DNA from: Paramecium octaurelia
Taxonomy: Eukaryota; Ciliophora; Oligohymenophorea; Peniculida; Parameciidae
Length of the DNA stretch: 64,000 nt
Direction of reading: 5' to 3'
Assembly: GCA_905182995.1 (NCBI GenBank)
Contig: CAJJDP010000064.1
Location: forward strand, 68,627-132,626
Positions 35,506 to 46,627 of this stretch are shown in pieces; position 1 is the first letter of the stretch; each line of letters begins with the position of its first letter. Below the pieces are notes generated by a model. That model was not told the DNA's origin. It saw nothing but the letters and a program-made list of their open reading frames with translations, and ran no database searches. The position numbers were made by a program, and so were the translations under genes.

Positions 35506-35973
35506 ATGTCGATAAATGTCATACTCGAGTGTCCGTCTAAAAGTAAGAGATATAATATTGAGATAACAAATGATGTCACACCCTATTAATTAGAATAGGA
35601 ATTTAAAGAGCAATTTTTCAACAAAGATGACCAACTCAGATTTTATTTTCAAAATCAACTTTTGATTCATAACAAACCATTAGTAGAATAAAAAATCGTT
35701 AAAGGTTCTGTAATAATCATAGGAGTTGCCTATAAAATAAACTTGAACGTCCCAATCCAGAATAAATTTTATTAAGTAGATATCGATGAGCTTTGGACAA
35801 CAGCAGATTTGACTAAAAAGCTTTTAGAGCTGTTATAATTCAGATCAGAGGAAGTCTCATACTAACTAGGATTATAGGTTTTAAAACCATAAATTCCATT
35901 GTTCCAATAGGATGTAATAAACAAATGCACTGTAACAGTCAACATCCAATAAAGGGGAGGTAGATAACCTTGA
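35506..35973 (+). CDS. Tandem ubiquitin-like protein ending in RGG plus three residues
   Basis: 155 aa, single exon. Two beta-grasp-like halves can be seen. The first (about residues 1-76) ends with DQLRFYFQNQLLIHNKPLVE followed by a strand, IVKGSVIIIGVAY, in the pattern of ubiquitin's 'QRLIFAGKQLEDGRTL...' and final strand. The second (about 77-152) starts KINLNVPIQNKFYQVDID, has a helix LTKKLLELLQF and ends with TVTVNIQQRGG followed by RQP and TGA. An exposed Arg-Gly-Gly followed by a short tail is how ubiquitin-like precursors end before a protease trims them. The architecture recalls ISG15 and FAT10. Identity to ubiquitin is very low, so the call is from fold pattern and the C-terminus. 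Confidence 0.6.
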
Positions 35974-36366
35974 TTAGTATTGCAAAATATATAATAACAT
36001 AATTAATATAAATCCTTTTTCTATTATTTTTTATGAAGGTTTAATATAAATATTCTAAAGTATCCAAGAAAAAATATAAGCTATCTTGTTTTTTCTAAAA
36101 AATTTAAATATACTATTAATAGAATTATACTTTGTTTTGTATGATAATTGTTGATATTGATAGCATACACAAAATTATGAAACAAAACACTCAATTCCCT
36201 TACAAAAGATAATATTGATTTTGTGAGTCCTCTATAAAAAAATCAATCAATTATTTATTTCACATTCTAAAAAAGAATTATGCATATTTATTGAAGTTCA
36301 ATTAATATGGAGAATCCTTAAAATATATTTTGGGTTAATATAAAAGCTATATATTGTTTATTTGAA
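35974..36366. other. Intergenic, no gene seen
   Basis: AT-rich spacer between two plus-strand genes. No frame stays open beyond short lengths with TGA as stop. It is presumably the 3' end of the ubiquitin-like transcript and the kinase promoter. Confidence 0.6.
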
Positions 36367-37267
36367 ATGCTCAAGTGTTTAACCAGAAAGTCTGATCCAG
36401 TTTGTAAAGCTCAAAGTTACAAGTTAAAAAATCGAAAATATCGAGAAGAGCAGATAATTGCTGAGGGAGGATATGCGTATATTTGGAAATGTGAGAACTT
36501 CGCTATCAAAAGAATATTCATCTAATCCTAAGAAGTCTATAAAATGGCAATGTAAGAAATAAGTATAATGGTATGAATGGGATTTAACATAGACAAGATT
36601 GCCGGAACATCCAAATATTGTGAAATTAGTTGATTATGGTGAGGTTAAAATACAAAACAAAATGTTTGTTTGTCTAGTAATGGAATTTTGCTCAAGCAAC
36701 TTATTTTCTGTTTTATAGCAGGAAGTATTAAGTGAAAGAAGGATCGTAGAGATATTTAAATAAATTCTTGATGGATTGGAAGTATTGCATGCAGAATAGA
36801 TTAGTCATAGAGATTTAAAACTTGAAAATATACTTTTACTAGGAGAAACCTTTAAGTTGTGTGATTTTGGATCAGCATCCAATGAAATCATTGATCTCAG
36901 CCAATTAAACAAGGCATAATTGCTATAGTAAGAGGAAGTGTTCTCTTAAACAACCACTATTACATATAGACCTCCAGAGATGATTGATGTATTGACAAGA
37001 TAGGTGATAGATACAAAAGTGGATATCTGGTAATTGGGATGCATTTTGTATAGCATGTGTTTTCGTAAGTCGGCATTCTCAGAATAGAACAAAATAGGAA
37101 TAGCACAGGCATTATTCGAAATTCCTTAATCCTAAATTTCAATAAGTACTGTGACATTGATTTAAAAAATGTTGTAATAGGACCCAAAGAAGAGGCCGAC
37201 AATCAAAGAGATCAAGATTTCATTGTATGGTGGTACAGAGGAGGATGAATGGGGTGAATTCTAATGA
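36367..37267 (+). CDS. NAK/AAK1-type serine/threonine kinase
   Basis: 292 aa, kinase domain only, with one 22-nt intron near 36570. The loop is IIAEGGYAYIWKCE (Gly-rich), the lysine lies in FAIKRIF, and the catalytic loop is HRDLKLENILL. DFGSAS is followed by TTITYRPPEMIDV and TKVDIWQLGCILYSMCF. The 'GGYAYIW' loop, 'DFGSA' and 'YRPPEM' with a following 'TKxDIW.LGC.LY' are typical of the NAK family (AAK1, GAK, Ark/Prk). These phosphorylate clathrin adaptors or act on actin patches. There is no tail, unlike the animal proteins. The neighbour on the minus strand is a Sec14-like lipid-transfer protein, but the link is only positional. Confidence 0.86.
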
Positions 37268-37340
37268 TTAATTGCTCTGTGTTACTGATAGATTTATCAA
37301 AATAGATAAAACTTTGTAAAATTTGTGAGTATTGCAAAAA

Positions 37341-39229
37341 TCAAAATATATCACAGGCTGTGTATTTACCATCTCTTGCTTGGAAGCATGCGGTTCTTTT
37401 CAAAATGCCAGGCTATGGTGGTGGTATTAGTTCTTATTGTTGTGCTGCTGTCTAATATGGTTTGATTTCTTGGGGTTTAGGTTATTAATAAGTAGGTGGA
37501 GGTATTTGTTTATTTTCCTTCTTTTGAAATTCCTCTTCTTGATTTTCAGTAGCTCCTAGAACAACAGGTCCTGCAGGCAATGCGTTGGGATATGGAGGAT
37601 GAAACTCAGATTTACTGAAATGATATTGTTTATAGGATTTCCTTAATGATTAAGATTATCTAAATCTAGTTGAATCAAGAGGTTCTTCAACAAAATTTTT
37701 TGATTCACTAGGATATCCGTTAGATTACTATAGAAATTGACTCTTCCTTTCATAGGGTTCTTCTTCAATAACTGGGAATTTGGAGAGTTGTCTCTCCTCA
37801 ATGTTCTAGTTTTATCGGTAACTTTATTTTCCCTGATTCGATTGCTAATTGCTCTGAGGCTGTGAAGCAAAATGGAAATCTTAGAAAGATATATGTTGTA
37901 TCTCTCGAGATGACTCTGAATTCACATTCTGGAATTCCAACCTCTATGGTTTCTAAATGCTACTTTCATAACCGAAATTCTATGTTAATTAGGATGGTCT
38001 CTCATCTGTTTATCTTGATTGTATCAATTTATTTGATGCTTATTGAGTAGGTTAGACTGCAGGTAGATTCATCTTCGAATCAAAATATTCCTGTTTCAAG
38101 GATTCCTGGAGATTCAGAGTCTGCGATTCCTGTTGTGGTTTCTTAAATGGAGCCTAGTATGCTTGATACTTTTATTAATTGTATGGTTCTGATCGCTTGG
38201 ATCTTTAGGATCTGACACTTGGTTCGTAGTTTTGAATTTGATAGGTTTGCTGTTACTCTTAGGGTTTCTCAATTTGTATTGTAGGTTAGGGAGGCCAATA
38301 TTACTTAATCTTAGGCATGGTTCCACCAAACTATACTTCCAATTGGCTTGGATCAAAATACTCTTGCAATTTGGAGAAATCCTTTTTTTGCAGAAATTGT
38401 ATTTTCTTGTTTGACCTTTCGTCAATAAATTCTAAGTATATTAATGAATTCATTTACTGGAAACCAAACTCCAAGACATGTTGAGACCCATTGATGGATT
38501 CAACAGATATAGTTTTTCCAAATTTCCTACATAATGGGAAGCAGCTGTCGATATAATCTTCTTCAGGATCTCTATTGGCAAACTCAAGAGCCCTAATTCT
38601 GCTGTGTCAATTAAAATTATCCAATTTTCAACGAATCCTTCATAAAAACAATATTGCTAAGTAATCATAAAAACGGTGTTTAAAGCTGCTAAGAATTCTT
38701 CACCTTTGATATTCTTTTGATCAATTAAACCCACTTAGAAAATCACTGATGGCCTAAATTTTTTGTCTCTGCCCCCCATATAAATAATTCCTTTGTCCTA
38801 GAATTCAATCACAAACAATTACCAAAATCGCTTATGATCCACTATTCAATTAGAATGTAGAAGGATTGTTCAACCACTCTTCATGACTCTTTATTCCGTT
38901 GTAGGTTTCATCTAAACCAAAACGAAATGAATACAAGAATCGATATAGCAATGTGTCAGGATAATGACTACGATTCTTACATAAATAAATACCTAGCCAT
39001 TCCATTTAATTTAGTCTTCAACTAGCCTAGCATTTACTACTCATATTGGTCAAATGGCACTCCACCACCTCCATTACCATATATCTTTCTGATAGCTTAT
39101 TTTCCTGTTCCTTCCTTTACATAGGTGGCTAAAATTATAATATATAGAAATACCAGGGTGAGTTATTGCTCTTGCCTAATTTGGACTAATTGTGAGATAG
39201 TCATACGTGGAACCAAATAATTTTTACAT
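37341..39229 (-). CDS. Sec14-like CRAL-TRIO protein with long Gln-rich tail
   Basis: 595 aa after four introns (25, 25, 25 and 26 nt). Residues from about 70 to 290 are a CRAL-TRIO lipid-binding domain: TLLYRFLYSFRFGLDE, VIFQVGLIDQKNIKG, NWIILIDTAELGLLSLPIEI, then KLYLLNPSMGL, ending with FSKLQEYFDPSQLEVQFGG (the final GG motif). The remaining 300 residues are Gln-, Ser- and Pro-rich with no fold (PQEQQQTYQIQ, PAVQPTQQAS, TAAQQQELIPPPQP). Sec14 proteins exchange phosphatidylinositol or other lipids between membranes. The tail is unusual in length and disordered. Many of its Gln codons are TAA or TAG, so a standard-code reading breaks it. Confidence 0.83.
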
Positions 39230-39417
39230 TTTTTTGTATTAATAAATTTAATTTATTCAATATTTCTTGGCCATTTAATCTTGTCTCTTTGAAAGACTGG
39301 TGAATATTTAAATTCCGAGAGTAGATCCAATGTAGTTTCCAATACTAAAAGTTTATCATTCAAATAATATATTATATATACAGAAATAAAATAATTTAAA
39401 TTATATTTTATTATAAA

Positions 39418-40670
39418 ATGAAAACAGAATCAGATAATGAAATAGAGACTCTATAAACAATGTGGAAAAACATTAAGTATCAAGATATCTAATAAATAGA
39501 CAACGCATGGAATCCAAACACGATGATTCAGATATTTTGCAATAGCCTCCACAACAAATTACAATTAATAGCCCATACGCAGCTAAGAATTATCAAGTGC
39601 AGATTTAAGCTTTGCAAGACGAATTGTTTTAAAAAAATACTAAACTAATAACTGCTCAATAGTAACTGAATCAAATTAGCGATGAAAATTCATAATTGCA
39701 GGATGAATTGGAGTAAGTGAAAGTTGAAAATTCGTTAATGAAATAGAAGTTAGAGTTGATTGAATCCTAAATAGATTCTATCTAAGCGGACAAAGACAGT
39801 CTGAAATTAATAAGATTAGAGAACGAATAGTTGAGAATGGATGTAAAAAAATTGCTTGAATTATTAAGAAATACAAAAGAATACAATAACATAGGTTTTG
39901 ATGAAAGTCAATCTTATGTTAAAGGTAGTGTCAAATTTGACACTAGAAAGTCCAAGTTAAATGAAACGTATATATTTATGACAGCATATTCATAGAAATT
40001 GGGTACCCACTAAATGCATTGAATTGATGTAGGATTATGACAATAAGGAAGAAGTCTTGTTACAATTAAGTAGCTAATTTCAAAATTGCTACTAAGATAA
40101 AATAAATAGATTGAAATAGTCATCTTAATAGGAAATTGAATAATTAAAAAGGTAATTAGATAGCAGAACAACAGTCGATGGAGTGTTATAATAAAAGTAA
40201 ATAGAAAGACTGAAAAAATAAAAAAATGCAAGTGGCAAAGATAAAGTGGACATCTCCTAATTGCAGGATTGTTTTAACTTGATCAAATAAAAGGAATAGT
40301 AGATCTTAGAACTTTAGTAAAAGATCCAAGAAATGAGTTAGTAAATGAATGCAGATGAAAATTACAGCAGTATGAAAAAGCAAGTATTCATAGAAGGGGC
40401 TTAATGGATATGTATTAAATAATCAAACTATAAATAGTGGCTAAAATAATGGATGAAGCAGTTGCCTATGAAATCAGTTTGAATGAATTGAACTATGATG
40501 TAGCAATCAAAATAGAAAGTCTAATGAGTTCGGAGGATATTGTTTAATAATAAATCATAAACAAAGTTTATTATTGGATAACCGATACTTCAAGAGAGTT
40601 AATTGACACATTCAAAGATAAGTTATAATCAATTATGAATACTACAAATAGTAGAATATAATAGTTATGA
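39418..40670 (+). CDS. Coiled-coil protein
   Basis: 391 aa after three introns (23, 28 and 26 nt). A short N-terminal non-helical region (SKHDDSDILQQPPQQITINS) precedes a coiled coil of roughly 300 residues (LQDELEQVKVENSLMKQKLE, RLKKQKNASGKDK, QKEQQILELQQKIQEMSQQM). The C-terminal part (AQWILAKIMDEAVAYEISLN) is helical but less regular. No motor or enzyme motif is found. It is likely structural. The end lies 23 bp from the stop of the RBR gene (tail to tail). Confidence 0.75.
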
Positions 40671-40693
40671 ATATAAAATATATATAAACAAAC

Positions 40694-41714
40694 TCAATTC
40701 AACTTAAACTTCTATTTGTAAATCTAATTCAAAATAGTGGTAACTATTATTATGAGGATTGCATATAAGGTTTCCTTGAATATGTAGGAAATATAATCTA
40801 TTAGAGACTGTTCTAAAATAAAGTAGGAAATGAAAATGAGTATGGCCAAGGTCAGTGATCCTACAATGACTCTGTGATAGGTGATTTGCTCATATTTCTC
40901 GTTTAATTTCTTCAGTTGAACCAACATCAATCCGATTAGCAATAGGATTGAATTATTGAGTATGAATCTAAATAATTAGTTATAAAAATGTACAAGTATG
41001 TTATTGAAAATACATATCCAAAAATTAATAATAAGTAGATGTCGAGACCTATAGAAATAAATAAGGTATAAAGAAGTTAGTATTTGATGATTAGTGTAAA
41101 TATATTATTATATATACAAATACTCCAATCATGGCTTTTGCAATTTTATTTGCAATCCCAACAAAATTCAAATTTACAAACTTAACAAGTCATGTGTGAA
41201 CAACCACCGTTTTTAGTAATTTTAACTTCACATCTAGGACATTAATATGTAGTGATAAATTCAGTGATTTCATTCAATAGTGTTTTATACGAAATCTGTT
41301 CATAATTTTCTAAGCGGGTTTAACAGATTTCACAAATATCAACACATTTAGCCTTACAAGGTTTTAAATAGTAGAATTCACAATTGTTATTTGGACATTA
41401 TTAGACGTCAATAGATTTTCTGCAATAGCTTTTAAATAGTTGTTCATGAACATCTTAAATGAAGGAATTTTAGATGGCCAATTGTTGGATGGAATCAAAA
41501 TAAAGAGTTTTCTAGCATCCGCCGGGACAATCAATATTTAAATGTGTACCATCAGAAGTCCAAAATTCTTCTATTTTTATCTAATTAAAAATAATGCATA
41601 ATCAAAAACCTTGGTGTAGTGTTTAATACATTTCAAACACACCTTGCAATTGCATTCCAACAAGGCTATCTCTGCGTGTTCATAACAGATTTGACAGGTA
41701 TTTTGAACTTGCAT
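40694..41714 (-). CDS. RBR-type E3 ubiquitin ligase with C-terminal membrane segments
   Basis: 321 aa after introns of 29 and 26 nt. RING1: CQICYEHAEIALLECNCKVC followed by LKCI. An in-between region (CPNNNCEFYYLKPCKAKC, then CEICQ) follows. RING2: CPRCEVKITKNGGCSHMTC, then CKFEFCWDC. The RING2 catalytic cysteine is the one in GGCSHMTC. Hydrophobic segments then follow (IYLLLIFGYVFSITYLFIL, ILLLIGLML, VIVGSLTLAILIFISYFIL, AILIIIVTTIL), so the ligase is probably anchored in a membrane. RBR ligases form a thioester with ubiquitin before transfer. It lies a few genes from the ubiquitin-like gene. Confidence 0.88.
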
Positions 41715-41918
41715 ATTAAATATTAATAATTTATACATTTTTATAATAAATGAATCAGAAACAAAAATAAGATAAAGAATAACGAATTTTAATATTTATA
41801 TATGAAAATGCTTCTAGAGTGCAGTATACAGTCCTTGTAGTAATGTGAGTAATGGATAGATGTAAATTCAATCTTAATTGGATGGTTTATTAAAAAATAA
41901 ATTATATTATACATTGAT

Positions 41919-42393
41919 ATGGATTAGGAGAAGACAAAGAAAACTTAGAAGGATTACGACATTGAGGCAGCAGAAGAGTTGAAATAGCTCAAACTTCCTG
42001 GAGATTTGGTTGGGAATGTTGCTGCGACGCTGTTGAAGTCAGTTCAGAAAGTGTAGAATGAAGAGATTAAGCTCCTTGCGCTATCGAAGTTTCATTAGAC
42101 TCTATGCAAATTCACAGTTCAAAATGTTTAAGGGGTAAATGTGAGGACAATTAAGTTAGGAATTGCTTCAAAAGTTGCCAAATGATAAATTGCTCATCTT
42201 CTTTGATTATGTGAATTATTCATTCGAGTGTTTGAGCAAGGGCTTGAAGATACCTGAAACCAGCAACTCATACAATGCAACCTTCTTGTTGAATGTCTAT
42301 AACAAATTGGTAGAATTACGAGGATTGCCAATTATTATAGAGTCAATAAGTTAGAAGAAAACATTACCAACCCAAATTATTACAATTAAGTGA
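41919..42393 (+). CDS. Conserved-looking small hypothetical protein
   Basis: 149 aa with one 25-nt intron. It starts MDQEKTKKTQKDYDIEAAEE, then KLPGDLVGNVAATLLKSVQK and a helical body (ELLQKLPNDKLLIFFDYVNY, FLLNVYNKLVELRGLP), ending PTQIITIK. It has no signal peptide, membrane helix or metal motif. The sequence is well-formed globular protein, but I do not recognise the family. It stands 45 bp upstream of SMC2 on the same strand. Confidence 0.7.
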
Positions 42394-42438
42394 CATATAT
42401 ATATAATAAAACCGGGCAAAAATTTAAATTAAAATATT

Positions 42439-45400
42439 ATGTGGATCAAAGAAATCATTATCGAGGGCTTCAAGTCTTATGCATAGAGGACAGTAATAAC
42501 GAGTCTCGATCCAGAATTCAATGCCATTACTGGATTGAATGGTTCAGGCAAATCTAATATTCTGGATGCAATACTCTTCTGTTTGGGATTGAGCAAAGAA
42601 TACGACACAGTATTTATATCCTCTAACTTATTAGCTTCGTATTAAGAAATTATAAGAGTTGATCTATAAGAATGGAGCAGCAGGAATAACTAAAGCTGAA
42701 GTAACAATTGTGTTTGATAATCGCAACAAAGAGTAGAGTCCCTTGGGATATTAGGATTGTGACAAGATAACAGTAACCAGATAGATTACAGCTGATAAAT
42801 CCAAATATTTCATCAATGGCAAATCTGAAACCCAGAAGAACTTCAAGAATATGTTCAGATCAGTTCAATTGAACATAGACAACCCTCATTTCTTGGTGGC
42901 ATAAGGCAGAATAACAAAGATTATCAATCTTAAACCACAAGAACTAATAAGTATGTTGGAGGAAACAGCAGGAACTTCGTTGTACAATGAGAAAAAAAGA
43001 GAGGCTTAGAAATTAATATAAAAGAAAGAGGAGAAGCTAAAATAAGTAAATGAGATCATTGAAACTGAAATCTAACCTCAAATGTAGAAATTGACTGATG
43101 AGAAGAATATCTTCTAATTATGGAGAGCTTAAGAAGCATAAATTTTGGTTTTGAAGAAGGATCTATTTAGTTATGATTACTATTAGAAGGCTAAGACTTT
43201 GAGAATGAAGAAAAACGATTTGCAAATTGTGAACGAATAGATTGGTAATCAAGAAGAGAAGATGAGGTATGAGAATGCTGAAATATCTACTATCTAAGAG
43301 AAGATACAGGGTTTGTAAGAATAGAATAGGAATAATAAATACGACCAAATTACAGAAAAATACAAGGAAAAATAAAAGCTAGTAAATACCTTAGAGAAAT
43401 AAGTGCAAAATACTAGGAGGCAAAAAGAAACTATAGAGAGTGAGAAAATCAAATTAGAACATGCCTTAAGAACATATCAAACTGATAAGGAGAGAACAGA
43501 TTAGAAGGTAGAAATAGCTGATAGACAATTGAAATAAGTGTCAGATGAATTGAAAGAGAAGAAAGAGCTCTTGGATGAATAAATGGGTTAACAAAATTCA
43601 TCCGAAGATGGTAATATTGCTCAAAATGGTAAATAGATGATTTAAAGGTAAATTAATGACACCATTTCTCATATAGACTCTAACAGAAAAGATCTAGAAC
43701 AAGTAACTGAACGTTTGTAGAGAATAGACAATCACATGTTGAGTTCAAAGACCATTTATGAATAGATGTAGAAAGAAGCCACTAATCTAGACACCAAAAT
43801 TGAGTTATTAAAGAAAAGGATAGAGTAAAGTGAATCAGAGATCCAAAAGTCATCCAGTTTGGAATAACAGTTATTGGATTTGAAATCAAATAGAGGAGAT
43901 TTAGATTAATAACTATTAGAAATCAAGAAGCAAATATCATAATCATAACCATTTATATTTCAGTTGAATTTGTCAAGGATGAAGGATTGGGACTAGAATA
44001 GAGTGTATGGTAAATTGTTCAGTTTGTTTGAAGTGAAGGATGAACAATATATGAAAGCATTGGAATTTGGTGCAGGAGCAAAGTTATAGAATATAGTTGT
44101 TGATGATTCGACTACCTCCACCTACTTGTTGAAGAATAATGTATTACAAACTCATTCCTATATCATTCCGAATAAAGAAATTTAATCTAGTGAAGCCAAG
44201 AGGGAATTCGTTTAGGCTGCAGCTCAAATTGCCAAGGAGAATGATGGGTTTGCTAAACCTGCCATCGATTTAATTTCCTTTTCAGATAAGGTGATCAACT
44301 CTATGAAATTTGTGTTTGGAAATTTCATCATCGCTTCATCCATGGATATTGCAAGGAAGATTGCCTATCATCCTTCTAATGTTTAAAAATGTAAGGTTGT
44401 TACTAGGGATGGGGATATTGTTGATCCATCTGGTACTTTGACCGGTGGTTATACTAATGAAAAAGCATAATTACTACCTAAATTTAAATAATTCAATAAA
44501 TGGAATCTAGAATATAAGGAAATCCAAGGGTAAATTGATAAAATCGAATCGTAAATAGAGAAGATCAAATAAGACATTGAATTCAAAGAGCAGTTAAATA
44601 GAGAAATTACACAAGATAAATATCAATTAGAACAATTGATGATCAAATAAAGGAAGAGCAATCAATTCAATTTTTAAACTGAGTAGAATAAGTATCTTAA
44701 TGAAATCTAGGATCTGTAAATTGAGTAGGATAGACTCAAAAAATAAATCAAGGAAGGAGAGGATAAGTTAATAGAATTGAAAAAAGAGTTATAATTAATT
44801 CAGTAGGGTAAAAACACTAAGGAATTGATACAAGCATAGATTGATAGGACGAAAAAGGAAATCAATAAATTAAAGTAGTAGATAGATCAATAAAAGAAAG
44901 AGTTAATTGAGAATCAAGTGGAAAGTTAAAATTATGAGTAGGAAATCACTAAGTGCATTAAGAAAATCAAGGAGGAAACCAATAATTTGGATAAGACTTC
45001 AGTTACATTGGAGTAATTAACACAGGAATTGAACGTAAATAAAGATCAGTTCTTAAAGATAACAGAGGAAAAGAATTTGTATGAAAGCAAAAATGCTATA
45101 CATAACAATTAAATGACTAGATTGTTGGAGTAGTTGTAAGAGAGGTAGAAGTATTTGAATTCTACAGTTGAACAATTAAATGGACACTAAAATGAATTGA
45201 AGAAATTAGAAAGGGAACAACATGATTTGAAATAGCAATTGAAATCATTAGAAGATCAGTATGATTTTATTAGATAAGATAAAAATGAATTATCTCAAGA
45301 TAGATTATCAGAGAAATTCAGAGTTCTAGAGACAATGGAATATGAAAAAACTAAATAATAGTTCTAGAGATTGGAACATGATTAAGGCAAATTGGGAAAA

Positions 45401-46003
45401 CAAGTTAATTTTAAGGTTGAAGCCATGACTGAATAAGTGGAGAAAGAATTCTAATCTTTAAAAGACAAAAAGTTGATTTTAGAAAATGATAAGTCTATGC
45501 TTATACAAAACATGGGAGAATTAGATGACAAGAAAATTAAGACAATTGAAAAGTGTTTTTTAGAAGTGAATAAGGATTTCTCATCGATTTTCAGTTCGTT
45601 GTTACATAATGCTTAGGCTAAATTAGGTAGATTGGATGGATTATCAATTGAGGATGGAATAGAAATGAATGTGTCGTTTAGTCATCAATAGAAAAATCTA
45701 TCAGAGTTGAGTGGAGGATAGCGATCTTTATTGGCCTTATCATTTATACTTGCTCTATTAAAATACAAGCCTGCTCCATTTTATATTTTAGATGAAGTTG
45801 ACAGTGCTTTAGATTTATCACACACAGAAAACATTGGTTAGATGTTATCATAGAATTTCAAGTAATCTCAATTTTTACTGATTTCATTGAAAGAGGGCAT
45901 GTATTAGAATGCAAATGTTTTGTACAAGGTTCAATTTGTAGACGGTGTAAGTAAAATTGATAGACATGAACTAAAAAAGAAGAAATAATAATAATTAAAA
46001 TGA
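42439..46003 (+). CDS. SMC2: Condensin subunit SMC2
   Basis: 1,179 aa with a single 25-nt intron at 42610-42634. The N-terminus [19 protein letters not shown] and Walker [10 protein letters not shown] (residues 32-40) match SMC2 and not SMC4. Coiled coils from about residue 170 to 500 and about 680 to 1,020 flank a hinge ([29 protein letters not shown]). The C-terminal head carries [18 protein letters not shown] near residue 1,080 and Walker [13 protein letters not shown]. Together with SMC4 it forms the ATPase of condensin, compacting chromosomes at mitosis and meiosis in the micronucleus. Length equals the family's usual 1,170-1,200 aa. Confidence 0.97.
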
Positions 46004-46174
46004 TTGATATTTATATATATTATTATTATTAATTCCTCATAAGGAACAACACTTATGAAAAATCACTATCTTTCCCTTGCACAGTTATGATTTGGATGTC
46101 TTTTCTAAATTATTCTGTCGTGCCTTCTTTAAACCTTGTGATATATATTTAATATATATTTTATATAAATTAAG

Positions 46175-46606
46175 ATGAAAAATAAAGGAAGTTTTATAAT
46201 AAATAAGAAATCTTCAATTAAGAGTAGTAAATTGTTTTTGTTTGAGAATCTTTTGTTTGAGGATGTCCCTCTGGCTGCGAAATAGGCTTATTTGGAATGT
46301 CTGGAGAAGCAAATCAATGATTTAGATGTTATGAGGAAATAATTGAATGAAAACATATAGAAATAGGAGATGATAAAAAAGTAATAGTTACAATTCAGGA
46401 GAGAAATAGAGAACATTCAGAATGATCAAAAATTGGATCACAACATCATAAATCAATCGATGTTGTTGAGTCAATTCATCAGCGAATAACAAAAGATAGA
46501 TACGTGTCTGATTGAATAGAGTTATTTGAAAGATTTGGAGTACTTGCAAAATTAATAGCTCCAAACCTCGAATCAATTCGTCCCTTTTGAAAATGAATTT
46601 TTATGA
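46175..46606 (+). CDS. Small coiled-coil protein
   Basis: 143 aa, single exon. A basic N-terminus (MKNKGSFIINKKSSIKSSK) is followed by a long coiled coil (LECLEKQINDLDVMRKQLNE, IQKQEMIKKQQLQFRREIEN). It ends FVPFENEFL. The stop lies only 21 bp before the flippase start. No family recognised. Confidence 0.7.
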
Positions 46607-46627
46607 TTAATAAATTATATATTAACT

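Noticed and set aside
38114..38425. 103-aa minus-strand ORF in the Sec14 gene
   Set aside because: A different frame from the Gln-coded tail; it ends in the standard-code sense only and has no protein-like pattern.
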